A stretch of 64,000 nt of DNA from Nitratireductor thuwali (GCF_036621415.1 NZ_CP030941.1:248001-312000), one strand, 5' to 3'. Counted from the stretch's first letter, positions 28,550 through 37,747 are shown. Made by a program: numbers and translations. The notes: generated by a model from the sequence alone, not told the origin.

Positions 28550-28747
28550 TGGCGGTGAAATCTCGTCGAGGAGCGCCGCGCGCTCCTCGCGCAGCAGGTC
28601 GTTCGCCTCGACATAGGCCATCTCCAGAAAGTAGACCAACATCTCGCAGCCCTCGGCCGCGGCCATCGCCCGAAACTGCCTCAGTATGGATTGCAAATAG
28701 TCGAGCGTTTCCGCCCTTTGATATGGGTCGCGTCTGCCCAAGCCCAT
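28526..28747 (-). CDS. Small conserved hypothetical protein between dprA and topA
   Basis: Not assigned a function. From the ATG at 28747 it encodes 73 residues, predicted all-helical: MGLGRRDPYQRAETLDYLQS, then a segment QFRAMAAAEGCEMLVYFLEM and a charged tail. I recall short proteins with the same GLGRKDPYQRAETLDYLQ opening in other Rhizobiales at this locus, which supports a real gene; this is memory only. An alternative ATG at 28783 adds 12 residues. A good minus-strand promoter candidate lies at 28892-28921. It converges on dprA with a 24-base overlap. Confidence 0.65.
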   Translation of the reverse strand: MGLGRRDPYQRAETLDYLQSILRQFRAMAAAEGCEMLVYFLEMAYVEANDLLREERAALLDEISPPLEVAHQQ

Positions 28748-29075
28748 GGCTTCCCGTCCTATGAAGCACCGTCGCCCCGCCATTTCACGCTGATTGTGTG
28801 CGACCTCCTTCCATTCTGCCCATTGCCTCTGTTTCCGCTCCCGAATTAGCCCGTTCTCGTTTGGGACCCAGCCTTCGATGAGGCTACTGTTATATACAAA
28901 TAAATGTAAAAATTTGGCAATACAACTTTTAAGGGCATATCGGCCCGGCGAGCGATTTGCCCGCTGCACCCTTGACCGCGAGCCAATCCACGGCCATGTG
29001 ACGTGCTGCCGGGTGTCCCGGAAGGCGGAATTACAGGTGCCGGCAAGATCGGCACCCACGAGGTATTGCCAGATT
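28748..29075. other. Divergent intergenic region with AT-rich block
   Basis: This 328-base gap separates the small minus-strand gene from topA. It holds a conspicuous AT-rich block at about 28886-28935 in otherwise GC-rich DNA, with a minus-strand promoter candidate and a weaker plus-strand pair (TTGGCA and ATATCG, 17 apart, at 28915-28943). No coding or RNA gene was recognised in the rest. Confidence 0.5.
28892..28921 (-). promoter_or_regulatory. Candidate promoter of the small dprA-adjacent gene
   Basis: Reading the minus strand, TTGCCA and TATATA are 18 bases apart inside an AT-rich block. The start of transcription would fall near 28885, giving a leader of about 135 bases. Confidence 0.45.
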
Positions 29076-31676
29076 ATGGAAGTCGTTATCGTCGAGTCGC
29101 CAGCCAAGGCGAAAACAATCAACAAGTATTTGGGTAAGGATTACAAGGTCCTGGCTTCGTTCGGCCATGTCCGGGATTTGCCCCCCAAGGACGGCTCCGT
29201 GCGGCCCGACGAGGATTTCGCCATGTCCTGGGCGGTCGATACCCCCTCCTCCAAACGCCTGGGCGACATCACCAAGGCCGTCAAGGATGCCGACGGCGTC
29301 ATCCTGGCGACGGACCCCGACCGCGAGGGCGAGGCCATTTCCTGGCATGTGCTGGAGGTGCTGCGCCAGAAGCGCGCGCTCAAGGACAAGCCGGTGCGGC
29401 GCGTCGTCTTCAACGCCATCACCAAGAAGGCGGTGCTCAATGCGATGGCCGCCCCGCGCGAGATCGACGCGGCGCTCGTCGACGCCTATCTGGCCCGGCG
29501 CGCGCTCGACTATCTCGTCGGCTTCAACCTGTCCCCCGTGCTCTGGCGCAAGCTGCCGGGCGCACGCTCGGCCGGCCGCGTCCAGTCCGTGGCGCTGCGT
29601 CTGGTCTGCGACCGGGAACTGGAGATCGAGCGTTTTGTCCGCGAGGATTACTGGCAGATCGCGGCCCTGCTCGACACCCCGCGCGGCGAAGGCTTCGAGG
29701 CCAGGCTGACCGAGTTCGGCGGCAAGAAGCTGCAGAAACTATCGATAAAGAGCCAGGAAGAAGCCGACAGCATCAAGGCGATGCTCGACGGCGCCAGCTA
29801 CAAGGTCCTGTCGGTCGAGGCCAAGCCGACAAGGCGTAATCCCGGCCCGCCCTTCACCACCTCCACCCTTCAACAGGCGGCATCCTCCCGCCTCGGCTTC
29901 GGCGCGACGCGCACCATGCAGGTGGCCCAGCGCCTTTATGAAGGCATCGAGATCGGCGGCGAAACGACCGGTCTCATTACCTATATGCGTACCGACGGCG
30001 TACAGATGGCGCCCGAGGCGCTCGATCAGGCCCGCGCCGCGATCGCCGACACCTTCGGAGAGCGCTACCTGCCCGAAAAGGCGCGCTTTTATTCCGTCAA
30101 GGCGAAGAATGCCCAGGAGGCGCACGAGGCGATCCGCCCGACCGATTTCGCGCGCAGTCCCGACAAGGTGCGCAAATATCTCGATGCTGACCAGTTCCGG
30201 CTTTATGACATGATCTGGAAGCGCGCCATCGCCAGCCAGATGCAGCCGGCGGAGATAGAGCGCACGACGGTCGAGATCGAAGCCGCCGGCGACGGGCGCA
30301 AGGCCGGCCTGCGCGCCGTCGGCTCCGTCGTCCGCTTCGACGGCTTCCTTGCCGCCTATACGGATGTGAAGGACGAGGACAAGGAAGACGAGAACGAGAA
30401 CCGCCTGCCGGAAATCCGCGACGGCGAGACCCTGGCGCGCGAGGCGGTCAACGTCACCAAGCACACTACGGAGCCGCCGCCACGCTACACCGAAGCCTCG
30501 CTCATCAAGAAGATGGAGGAATTAGGCATCGGGCGCCCTTCCACCTACGCTTCGACGCTGAAGACGCTGGAAGAACGTGACTATGTCACCGTCGACAGGC
30601 GCCGCCTCGTGCCCCAGGCCAAGGGGCGCATCGTCACCGGCTTCCTCGAAAACTTCTTCCGCCGCTACGTGGAGTACGACTTCACCGCCGGCCTCGAGGA
30701 AAAGCTCGACCGCATCTCGGACGGCCAGCTTTCGTGGAAGGACGTGCTTAGGGACTTCTGGAAGGACTTTTCCGGCGCCGTCGACGACATCAAGGAGCTG
30801 CGCGTCACCGACGTGCTGGACGCACTCAACGAAGAACTGGCGCCGCTGGTCTTCCCGCCCCGCGAGGACGGCTCCAATCCGCGCATCTGTCCCAAATGCG
30901 GAACCGGCAACCTGTCGCTGAAGCTCGGCCGCTACGGAGCCTTCGTCGGCTGCTCCAACTATCCCGAATGCGGCTTCACCCGCCAACTCGGCGACAATGG
31001 CGAGAACGGCGATGCCGCGCTCGACGGCAACAAGGAGCTGGGTGTCGATCCCGTCACCGGGGAGGAAATCACCCTGCGCTCGGGCCGCTTCGGCCCCTAT
31101 GTCCAGCGCGGAGAAGGCAAGGAGGCCAAACGCGCGAGCCTGCCCAAGGGCTGGTCCGTCGAAAGCATGGACTATGAGAAGGCCATGGCGCTGCTGTCGC
31201 TGCCCCGCGATATCGGCCAGCATCCCGAAACCGGCAAGCTGATCTCCGCCGGCATCGGCCGCTACGGCCCCTTCCTGCTGCATGACGGCAGCTACGCCAA
31301 CCTTGAAAGCGTCGAGGATGTCTTCTCCATCGGCCTCAACCGCGCGGTGTCGGTGATCGCGGACAAGAAGGCCAAGGGACCGGGCCGCGGCGGGCGCGCC
31401 GCGCCGGCGGCGCTGAAGGATCTCGGCGAGCATCCCGACGGCGGCGCCATTACGGTGCGCGACGGCCGTTACGGGCCCTATGTGAACCATGGCAGGGTGA
31501 ACGCCACGCTGCCCAAGGGCAAGGATCCCGCCGACGTGACGCGGGAAGAAGCGCTGGAACTTATCGCCGCCAAAGCCGGTAAGGGAGGCGCCGGCAAGGC
31601 CGGCAGGGCGAAGAAGCCGGCCAAGAAGGCTGCCGCCAAGAAACCGGCAGCGAAGGCGAAGACGGGAGTCGAATGA
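29076..31676 (+). CDS. topA: DNA topoisomerase I
   Basis: Type IA topoisomerase that relaxes negative supercoils. The 866 residues start MEVVIVESPAKAKTINKYLG (Toprim domain), with the acidic triad in LATDPDREGEAISWH. The catalytic Tyr lies in LITYMRTDGVQMAPEAL near residue 302. One complete CxxC...CxxxxxC zinc ribbon (RICPKCGTGNL to SNYPECGF, about residues 607-633) is followed by zinc-free topo-C repeats containing GRYGPF/GRYGPY and then a Lys/Ala-rich tail. A longer in-frame reading upstream of 29076 exists but has no family similarity. rnr begins at the base after its stop. Confidence 0.96.
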   Translation: MEVVIVESPAKAKTINKYLGKDYKVLASFGHVRDLPPKDGSVRPDEDFAMSWAVDTPSSKRLGDITKAVKDADGVILATDPDREGEAISWHVLEVLRQKRALKDKPVRRVVFNAITKKAVLNAMAAPREIDAALVDAYLARRALDYLVGFNLSPVLWRKLPGARSAGRVQSVALRLVCDRELEIERFVREDYWQIAALLDTPRGEGFEARLTEFGGKKLQKLSIKSQEEADSIKAMLDGASYKVLSVEAKPTRRNPGPPFTTSTLQQAASSRLGFGATRTMQVAQRLYEGIEIGGETTGLITYMRTDGVQMAPEALDQARAAIADTFGERYLPEKARFYSVKAKNAQEAHEAIRPTDFARSPDKVRKYLDADQFRLYDMIWKRAIASQMQPAEIERTTVEIEAAGDGRKAGLRAVGSVVRFDGFLAAYTDVKDEDKEDENENRLPEIRDGETLAREAVNVTKHTTEPPPRYTEASLIKKMEELGIGRPSTYASTLKTLEERDYVTVDRRRLVPQAKGRIVTGFLENFFRRYVEYDFTAGLEEKLDRISDGQLSWKDVLRDFWKDFSGAVDDIKELRVTDVLDALNEELAPLVFPPREDGSNPRICPKCGTGNLSLKLGRYGAFVGCSNYPECGFTRQLGDNGENGDAALDGNKELGVDPVTGEEITLRSGRFGPYVQRGEGKEAKRASLPKGWSVESMDYEKAMALLSLPRDIGQHPETGKLISAGIGRYGPFLLHDGSYANLESVEDVFSIGLNRAVSVIADKKAKGPGRGGRAAPAALKDLGEHPDGGAITVRDGRYGPYVNHGRVNATLPKGKDPADVTREEALELIAAKAGKGGAGKAGRAKKPAKKAAAKKPAAKAKTGVE

Positions 31677-34016
31677 TTGGCGCGCAGGATGTCCGGCTCT
31701 AAATCTTCCAAGCCCAGATCTTCCGGGCAAGATGCGGGCGCTGCCGGTCGCAGCGACAATCCGCACCTGCCTTCGCGCGAGGATGTGCTGCGGTACATCA
31801 CCGAAAACCCCGATGAATCGGGCAAGCGCGAACTGGCCAAGGCCTTCGGTCTGAAGGGCAGCGACCGCATCTGGCTGAAGGATATTCTGCGCGACCTCCA
31901 GGATGAGGGACTGATAAGGAAGCGGCGCAGAAAAGTGCTGGCGCCGGGTGCCCTGCCCCATGTCGTGGTGCTCGACATCTTCTCCCGCGACGCCGAAGGC
32001 GGGCTGCTTGCCCGGCCGGCCGAGCAGGACGAGATTGGCGGTCCCGTGCCCATGGTGGCTATCCGCAGCCAGAAATCGGGCCAGAAACCGGGCAAGCCCG
32101 CCGCCGGTGTTGGCGACCGCGTGCTGGCGCGCGTTTTCCCGAGCGAAGACGAGGCCGGCCCAGCCTATACAGGCCGTATCATGAAGGTCTTCGAGCGCAA
32201 GCGCCGCGCCGCGCTCGGCGTCTTCCGCGTCCTCAAGGACGGCGGCTTCCGCATCGAGCCGGTCGAGCGCCGCCAGCCTGAAATGCAGGTCAGCGAGGAG
32301 GATCGCGCCGACGCGAAGGACGGCGACCTCGTCGAGGCCGAGATCGTGTCGCGCAACCGCCACGGCCTTCAGCAGGCGAAGGTGCTGGAGGTGATCGGCT
32401 CGCTCAAGAGCGAAAAGGCGGTCTCGATGATCGCCATCCACGCTCACGAAATACCCCATATCTTCCCCCAGGCCGTGCTCGACGAGGCCGAGGAGGCGAA
32501 GCCGGCAACCCTCGAAAGCCGCGAGGACTGGCGCAAGCTGCCGCTCCTCACCATCGACCCTGCCGACGCCAAGGACCATGACGACGCCGTCTATGCCGAG
32601 CCCGACCCCGCCGGCGACAATCGCGGCGGCCACATCGTCACGGTCGCCATCGCCGATGTCGCGCACTATGTGCGGATAGGTTCGGCCCTCGATCGCGAGG
32701 CGCTGAAGCGGGGCAACTCCGTCTATTTCCCCGACCGGGTGGTACCCATGCTGCCCGAGCGCATCTCCAACGATCTGTGCTCGCTGCGCGAGGGCGAGGC
32801 GCGGCCGGCGCTGGCCGTCCGCATGCGCTTCAACCACCAAGGCCGCAAGCTTGGCCACAGCTTCCACCGGGTGATGATGCGCTCGGCAGCGCGGCTTTCC
32901 TACCAGCAGGCCCAGGCGGCGATCGACGGCGAGCCCGACGACAAGACCGGACCGCTCCTCGAACCCGTCCTCAAGCCGCTGTGGGACGCCTATGCCGTGC
33001 TCCAGCGGGGCCGCGCCGCGCGCGAGCCGCTGGAGCTCGACCTGCCGGAAAGAAAGCTGATCCTCAAGGAGGACGGCACGGTCGACCGCGTGACCATCCC
33101 CCCGCGCCTCGATGCCCACAAGCTCATCGAGGAGTTCATGATTCAGGCCAATGTCTGCGCCGCCGAAACGCTGGAGACGGCGCGCCAGCCGCTGGTCTAC
33201 CGCGTCCATGACGCGCCCTCGCTCGCCAAGCAGGAGAGCCTGCGCGAGTTTCTGGCCACGCTCGACATCTCGCTGGCACGCGGGCCCCAGCTTCGCCCGG
33301 CCCTGTTTAACACGATCCTCGCCCGCGTCGAAGGCGCCGACCACGAGCAGCTCGTCAACGAGGTCGTGCTGCGCTCGCAGAGCCAGGCCGTCTACGCCAC
33401 GGAGAATCTCGGTCACTTCGGCCTCAATCTGCGGCGCTACGCCCATTTCACCTCGCCCATCCGCCGCTATGCCGACCTCATGGTTCACCGCGCCCTGATC
33501 ACGTCCCAGGGCTTCGGCAAGGACGGGTTGCGCAAGGAGGACGAGGAGCGGCTGGAGGAAATTTCGGCCCTCATCTCCGCCACCGAGCGCCGCGCCATGG
33601 CCGCCGAGCGCGAGACCGTCGACCGCCTGATCGCCGAGCATCTGGCCGATCGCACCGGCGAGGAGTTTTCGGCCCGCATCGCCGGCATTGCCGGCGCCGG
33701 GCTCTTCGTGCAGCTGCCGGAATTTGGCGCAGACGGCTTTGTACCCGTGTCATCGCTGGGCGATGAGTACTATATCTACGACGAGGCCCGCCACGCCATG
33801 ATCGGCGAGAAGAGCGGCAAGGGTTTTCAGCTCGGCGACCGCGTCCAGGTTCGCCTGATCGAAGTCGCACCGCTCGCGGGCGCGATGCGGTTTGAAATGC
33901 TGAGCGAGCCGGTGAAACTGCCCGGCTCCACGAAGTCCTTCCACAAGGCCCGCCGTGGACGCGGAAGGGCCGGCGGCAACAAGGCAAAGGCCTCGTCCGG
34001 AGGCAGGAGACGATGA
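31677..34016 (+). CDS. rnr: Ribonuclease R
   Basis: 3'-5' exoribonuclease of the RNB family that degrades structured RNA. The 779-residue protein has an N-terminal helix-turn-helix (about 35-85), cold-shock domains, the RNB core with catalytic aspartates in TIDPADAKDHDDAVY near residue 298, RRYADLMVHRAL, and a C-terminal S1 domain, then a basic Gly/Ser/Lys tail. The start is either a TTG at 31677, which has GGGAG 8 bases upstream inside topA, or an ATG at 31689, which has no well-spaced site. It directly follows the topA stop and overlaps the DUF983 gene by 4 bases. Confidence 0.95.
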   Translation: MARRMSGSKSSKPRSSGQDAGAAGRSDNPHLPSREDVLRYITENPDESGKRELAKAFGLKGSDRIWLKDILRDLQDEGLIRKRRRKVLAPGALPHVVVLDIFSRDAEGGLLARPAEQDEIGGPVPMVAIRSQKSGQKPGKPAAGVGDRVLARVFPSEDEAGPAYTGRIMKVFERKRRAALGVFRVLKDGGFRIEPVERRQPEMQVSEEDRADAKDGDLVEAEIVSRNRHGLQQAKVLEVIGSLKSEKAVSMIAIHAHEIPHIFPQAVLDEAEEAKPATLESREDWRKLPLLTIDPADAKDHDDAVYAEPDPAGDNRGGHIVTVAIADVAHYVRIGSALDREALKRGNSVYFPDRVVPMLPERISNDLCSLREGEARPALAVRMRFNHQGRKLGHSFHRVMMRSAARLSYQQAQAAIDGEPDDKTGPLLEPVLKPLWDAYAVLQRGRAAREPLELDLPERKLILKEDGTVDRVTIPPRLDAHKLIEEFMIQANVCAAETLETARQPLVYRVHDAPSLAKQESLREFLATLDISLARGPQLRPALFNTILARVEGADHEQLVNEVVLRSQSQAVYATENLGHFGLNLRRYAHFTSPIRRYADLMVHRALITSQGFGKDGLRKEDEERLEEISALISATERRAMAAERETVDRLIAEHLADRTGEEFSARIAGIAGAGLFVQLPEFGADGFVPVSSLGDEYYIYDEARHAMIGEKSGKGFQLGDRVQVRLIEVAPLAGAMRFEMLSEPVKLPGSTKSFHKARRGRGRAGGNKAKASSGGRRR

Positions 34017-34450
34017 TGGAAGAGCAGGTTTTCGGCGCCGGCGGTAAGAGCCGCCGCACGCGCTCCGTCTGGGAGGCGATGAAGCGCGGCTTTGCCGGCC
34101 GCTGTCCGCATTGCGGGCAAGGCCGGCTTTTCCGCGCCTATCTGAAGACGGTGGAAAACTGCGACGAGTGCGGCGAGGTGATCAGCCACCACCGCGCCGA
34201 CGACCTGCCCGCCTACCTCGTGATCGTCGTGGTCGGACACATCGTCGTCGGCGGCTTCATGGGCCTCGAGGCGATGACCGACTGGCCGAGCTGGCTGCAT
34301 CTGGCGATCTGGCTTCCGGTCACGCTCTTGATGTCGCTCTGGCTGATCGGCCCGGTCAAGGGGGCCGTGGTCGGCCTGCAATGGGCCCAGCACATGCACG
34401 GGTTCGGCGGCGAACCCGACACGGCCGAAACCCATCCAGAGCTGCGATAG
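34013..34450 (+). CDS. DUF983 family zinc-ribbon membrane protein
   Basis: Protein of 145 residues with four cysteines (C31, C34, C50, C53; GRCPHCGQGRLF and CDECGEV), a likely zinc ribbon, followed by two membrane helices (LVIVVVGHIVVGGFMGL and LAIWLPVTLLMSLWLIGP). DUF983 members are widespread in alphaproteobacteria and sometimes lie near cytochrome-oxidase genes; no such genes are here. It is coupled to rnr by an ATGATG overlap and abuts the NUDIX gene. Confidence 0.87.
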   Translation: MMEEQVFGAGGKSRRTRSVWEAMKRGFAGRCPHCGQGRLFRAYLKTVENCDECGEVISHHRADDLPAYLVIVVVGHIVVGGFMGLEAMTDWPSWLHLAIWLPVTLLMSLWLIGPVKGAVVGLQWAQHMHGFGGEPDTAETHPELR

Positions 34451-35200
34451 ATGACGCGGCGCATGGACGGCCTGACCCGCAAGGAGGTCGACAAGGCCGA
34501 ATCGAAGGACTTCGCCCTCGGCGGCAAGCCGATGCGCCCCAAGGATGCCGCCACGCTGATCCTGCTGGACAAGCGCGGCGGCCAGCATTTCGTGCTGATG
34601 GGCCGCCGCCACATGCGCCATGCATTTATGCCGGGCCGCTTCGTCTTTCCCGGCGGCCGCACCGATCCGACCGACAGCCGCATCCCGGTCCACGCCGACC
34701 TGCACCCGGCCGTTGCGGAAAAGCTGGCGGCGCCGACCCGCATCACCCGGGCGCGCGCCAAGGCGATCGCCATGTCGGCCGTCCGCGAGACCTGCGAAGA
34801 GGCGGGCCTGCTCATCGGCGTGCGCGCGCCCTTTTCGACCCGCAGTCCGCACTGGCGCGAGTTTGCCGAGAACGGCATCCGGCCCTCGCTCGACGGGCTG
34901 CGCTATGTAGCCCGCGCCATAACGCCGCCGGGCCGCGTGCGCCGCTACGACACCCGCTTCCTGGCCGCATGGCGCGACGACGTCGCCTGCGAACTGCCGG
35001 ATGGCGGCTCGACCGACGAACTGGAGGAGATCGTGTGGCTTCCCATCGCCGACGCCATGCAGGCCGAAATCCCCGCCATCACGCGAACCATTCTCGACGA
35101 CCTCCAGTACCGCCTTACCCATGACCCCGAGCTGAACCCGGGCGGCCCCGTGCCCTTCTATTCGCTGCGCGGCGACCGGTTCGTCAAGCTGCTGACTTGA
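34451..35200 (+). CDS. NUDIX hydrolase
   Basis: Pyrophosphohydrolase of 249 residues, substrate unknown. The Nudix box is split by an insertion as in the larger subfamily: FVFPGGRTDPTDS, then AIAMSAVRETCEEAGLLIG, which contains the REx2EE-x-GL catalytic helix. FMPGRFVFPGG is characteristic of this rhizobial group. It starts at the base after the DUF983 stop; a second ATG at 34463 is possible. It closes the topA-rnr-DUF983-NUDIX string. Confidence 0.87.
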   Translation: MTRRMDGLTRKEVDKAESKDFALGGKPMRPKDAATLILLDKRGGQHFVLMGRRHMRHAFMPGRFVFPGGRTDPTDSRIPVHADLHPAVAEKLAAPTRITRARAKAIAMSAVRETCEEAGLLIGVRAPFSTRSPHWREFAENGIRPSLDGLRYVARAITPPGRVRRYDTRFLAAWRDDVACELPDGGSTDELEEIVWLPIADAMQAEIPAITRTILDDLQYRLTHDPELNPGGPVPFYSLRGDRFVKLLT

Positions 35201-35257
35201 ACAGTGGCGCGCCCTCCTTGCTCAGGATCAGGCGCGGCTTCGCCGTGCCGAGCGGGC

Positions 35258-35285
35258 TTGACTTTTGAGCGCCGGTCTATATGTC
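35258..35285 (+). promoter_or_regulatory. Possible rpmG promoter
   Basis: TTGACT is followed 16 bases later by TATGTC (or 14 bases later by TATATG). Spacing is imperfect, but it is the only promoter-like pair between the NUDIX gene and rpmG and gives a leader of about 75 bases. Confidence 0.35.
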
Positions 35286-35363
35286 TCCGGCGAGCTTTTA
35301 GCGAGCACCGTGGCATCTGCCGGTTGGGGCCGCATCATTCACCACGAAAAACGGATTAGTGAC

Positions 35364-35531
35364 ATGGCCAAGGCCACGACCATCAAGATCAAACTCCTGT
35401 CGACGGCCGATACCGGCTTCTTTTATGTCGCCAAGAAGAACAGCCGCACGATGACCGAGAAGATGACCAAGCGCAAATACGACCCGGTCGTGCGCAAGCA
35501 TGTCGAGTTCAAGGAAGCGAAGATCAAGTAG
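35364..35531 (+). CDS. rpmG: 50S ribosomal protein L33
   Basis: Small large-subunit ribosomal protein of 55 residues: [20 protein letters not shown], then [20 protein letters not shown] and a closing VEFKEAKIK. It is the zinc-free type, with no CxxC pairs, as is usual in alphaproteobacteria. The ATG at 35364 is used; an in-frame extension upstream to 35265 is not family-like. A strong terminator follows 25 bases after the stop, so it ends its transcript. Confidence 0.98.
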   Translation: MAKATTIKIKLLSTADTGFFYVAKKNSRTMTEKMTKRKYDPVVRKHVEFKEAKIK

Positions 35532-35556
35532 CTTTCCCGAATGCTGGGATTTGCCG

Positions 35557-35580
35557 ACGGCGCCGCAAGGCGCCGTTTTT
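35557..35580 (+). terminator. Intrinsic terminator of rpmG
   Basis: Perfect 8-base stem ACGGCGCC / GGCGCCGT with a GCAA tetraloop followed by TTTT. A canonical rho-independent terminator on the plus strand. Confidence 0.92.
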
Positions 35581-35967
35581 CGTTGGCGCGTGTCCCGCTG
35601 AAGCGGCAGCAGAGCCCATCAGGATTTCAAGATGAGGGCTGGAGCCCGCCTTTTCCGTCGCGAGCGGAAAAGGGGGCCGGCCGGCGATTGGCAGCGGTAC
35701 GAGGAGGCCACTTAACGCCAGCGCCGGCCGGCCGACCCCACGGACCCAGGAGATGCGGCGGACCTGAGCATCATGGGGTATTGACAAAATGGGTATCCGC
35801 AAGGAGCCCCATTCCCTTGGCCGCGACACTCGCGCAATAACGCAGGAAAATCAACACTTACTTAACCATTATAGCGATTCGGCTTACGTTAGGGTAAACA
35901 CGTAACCATACGAAGGCCGTGGCCCGTCGGCGGCCGGCCGGAAAGCGGTGTCGGGCTGCGCCTTTCC
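35581..35967. other. Convergent intergenic region with palindromes
   Basis: No gene is supported in these 387 bases between convergent rpmG and pleD. They contain a small hairpin at 35651-35671 (TTTTCCG / CGGAAAA, 7-base loop), a long GGCCGGCC palindrome pair, and an AT-rich stretch at about 35835-35910 that includes TTAACCAT at 35862-35869 and TTACGT / ACGTAA at 35884-35905. Short readable frames here have no recognisable protein character. Confidence 0.5.
35675..35733. repeat. 12-base GGCCGGCC inverted repeat
   Basis: GGCCGGCCGGCG at 35675-35686 is matched exactly by CGCCGGCCGGCC at 35722-35733, with 35 bases between. Pairing extends a few bases further inward with one bulge (TTGGC against GCCA). 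No U-run follows. A similar CGGCCGGCCG pair lies at 56658-56693. Confidence 0.6.
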
Positions 35968-37335
35968 TCAGGCCGCGGGCGCCACGACCTTGTTGCGCCC
36001 GCCCGCCTTCGCCTCGTAGAGGGCGACGTCGGCGCGCTTGAAAAGCGCCTCGACGCTGTCCTCGGGCTTCATGGCGGCCACGCCGAGGCTGGCGGTCACG
36101 GGCACCGCCGGCTTTCCCTCGCCCGTTCCGAACGGTCCGCTGGCGATCTCGGCGCGAATGCGCTCGGCCACCTTCTCGGCGACGAACAGTTCCGTATCCG
36201 GCATCACGATGACGAACTCCTCGCCGCCATAGCGGCAGACGAGGTCGATGCCGCGCAGATTGCGCCGCAGCCGGGCGGCGAATTCGCGCAGGATGGCGTC
36301 GCCGCCGTCATGGCCCCATTTGTCGTTGATCGCCTTGAAGCGGTCGATGTCGGTGATCATGATCGACAACGGCCTGCGGCGGGCCACGGCCCGGTCGAAC
36401 AGGCGGTGCAGGTGGCTGTCCAGATAGCGCCGATTGTGGAGTCCCGTCAGCGGGTCGGTCACGGCCATTTCCACGGTCTCGGCGACGCTGGAGCGCAGGC
36501 CGTCATTGTAGCGCTTGCGCCTGATCTGCGTGCGCAGCCGTGCGATGAGTTCCTGCTTTTCGACCGGCGTGAGGATGTAGTCGTTGACGGCAAGCTCCAG
36601 GCCGCGAATGATGAAGTCGTCCTCGCCGGGGTCGGCCATCAGGATGATCGGCACCAGCCGGGTGTGCTCCAGCGCCCTGAGCTGCGAACACAGGCGCAGC
36701 GGATCGTAATCGGCGTGCGCGGTGGCCACGATGACGCATTCGAAGGCGCCTTCTGCCGCCCTTGCAAGCCCCGCAGGTCCGTCGGCCGCGACCGCCAGAT
36801 CGAACTGGCCGTCGAGCATGCCCACGAGCCGCCCGGCGGATGCCTCGTTCTGGTCGACCAGCAGGACACGCGGCGCCGTATCCGGCGCGCTCTTGCTGGC
36901 AAGCAGTTCCTCGATGCCGATGTCGCGCGTCGTCGAGGCGCGCAGCCGCAATTCGTCGGTCAGCGCCTTCAGGCGCACAAGGCTCTTCACGCGGGTCAGC
37001 AATTGCAGGTCGTTGACAGGCTTGGTCAGGAAATCATCCGCGCCGGCCTCCAGCCCGCGCACCCGGTCCGCCGACTGGTCCAGCGCCGTGACCATCACCA
37101 CCGGAATATGCGTGGTCGCCGGATCGGCCTTGAGCCGGCGGCAGACCTCGAAGCCGTCCATGCCCGGCATCATGATGTCGAGCAGAACCACGTCCACCTT
37201 GCTTGCCTCGCAAATCTCGATGGCATCAGGCCCCGAGCGCGCGGTCACGACATCGTAATACTCCGCCAGCAGCCGCGCCTCCAGCAGCTTGAGATTGGCC
37301 GGCACGTCGTCGACGACAAGGATCCTGGCAGTCAT
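35968..37335 (-). CDS. pleD: PleD-type diguanylate cyclase response regulator
   Basis: Makes cyclic di-GMP when phosphorylated, at the cell pole. The 455 residues have the PleD layout: receiver 1 (about 1-120, with phospho-acceptor Asp in VVLLDIMMPGMDGFE), an adaptor receiver 2 (about 155-275) and a GGDEF domain (about 290-455). The active-site loop is RYGGEEFVIVMP near residue 370 and the product-inhibition I-site RGID lies 5 residues before it, so the enzyme should be active and feedback-inhibited. divK lies 40 bases upstream on the same strand, the conserved alphaproteobacterial divK-pleD operon. Confidence 0.95.
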   Translation of the reverse strand: MTARILVVDDVPANLKLLEARLLAEYYDVVTARSGPDAIEICEASKVDVVLLDIMMPGMDGFEVCRRLKADPATTHIPVVMVTALDQSADRVRGLEAGADDFLTKPVNDLQLLTRVKSLVRLKALTDELRLRASTTRDIGIEELLASKSAPDTAPRVLLVDQNEASAGRLVGMLDGQFDLAVAADGPAGLARAAEGAFECVIVATAHADYDPLRLCSQLRALEHTRLVPIILMADPGEDDFIIRGLELAVNDYILTPVEKQELIARLRTQIRRKRYNDGLRSSVAETVEMAVTDPLTGLHNRRYLDSHLHRLFDRAVARRRPLSIMITDIDRFKAINDKWGHDGGDAILREFAARLRRNLRGIDLVCRYGGEEFVIVMPDTELFVAEKVAERIRAEIASGPFGTGEGKPAVPVTASLGVAAMKPEDSVEALFKRADVALYEAKAGGRNKVVAPAA

Positions 37336-37375
37336 AGCCCCCGCTAACTCCTCTGCTCCAACCGGACGGACACCA

Positions 37376-37747
37376 TCATGCGTCTCCGAGATATGATTTG
37401 ATCGTCTCGATGAAGCTGGGCACCGAAATCGGCTTGGAGATGTAGGCCTCGCAGCCGCCCTGCCGGATGCGTTCCTCATCGCCCTTCATGGCGAACGCCG
37501 TCACCGCAATGACCGGGATCGTATGAAGATCGTCGTCTTCCTTGAGCCATTTGGTGACCTCCAGCCCCGAAACCTCCGGCAGCTGTATGTCCATCAGGAT
37601 GAGGTCGGGGCGGTGGGCGCGCGCCAGCTCGAGCGCCTGCAGCCCATTGCGCGTGCGCACGGTCTCATAGCCGCTGGCCTCGATCAGGTCGCGGAAGAGC
37701 TTCATGTTGAGCTCGTTGTCTTCGACGATCATGACCTTCTTCGGCAT
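37376..37747 (-). CDS. divK: Cell-cycle single-domain response regulator DivK
   Basis: Single receiver domain of 123 residues. The phospho-acceptor is Asp53 in [13 protein letters not shown], with the acidic pair in [13 protein letters not shown] and the conserved Thr and Lys in [12 protein letters not shown] and YISKPISV. In Caulobacter and Rhizobiales, DivK (also D53) is phosphorylated by PleC/DivJ and controls CtrA activity. The following gene is pleD, which confirms the assignment over the related CpdR. Confidence 0.95.
   Translation of the reverse strand: MPKKVMIVEDNELNMKLFRDLIEASGYETVRTRNGLQALELARAHRPDLILMDIQLPEVSGLEVTKWLKEDDDLHTIPVIAVTAFAMKGDEERIRQGGCEAYISKPISVPSFIETIKSYLGDA

Noticed and set aside
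30522..33641. 1039-codon minus-strand frame opposite topA and rnr
   Set aside because: Antisense shadow of two unambiguous genes; no domain, no start signal.
35862..35869. TTAACCAT as a CtrA site near pleD
   Set aside because: A single half-site lying downstream of both convergent genes has no promoter to control.
36310..37347. Plus-strand frame opposite pleD
   Set aside because: Antisense shadow; PleD domains on the minus strand are complete.
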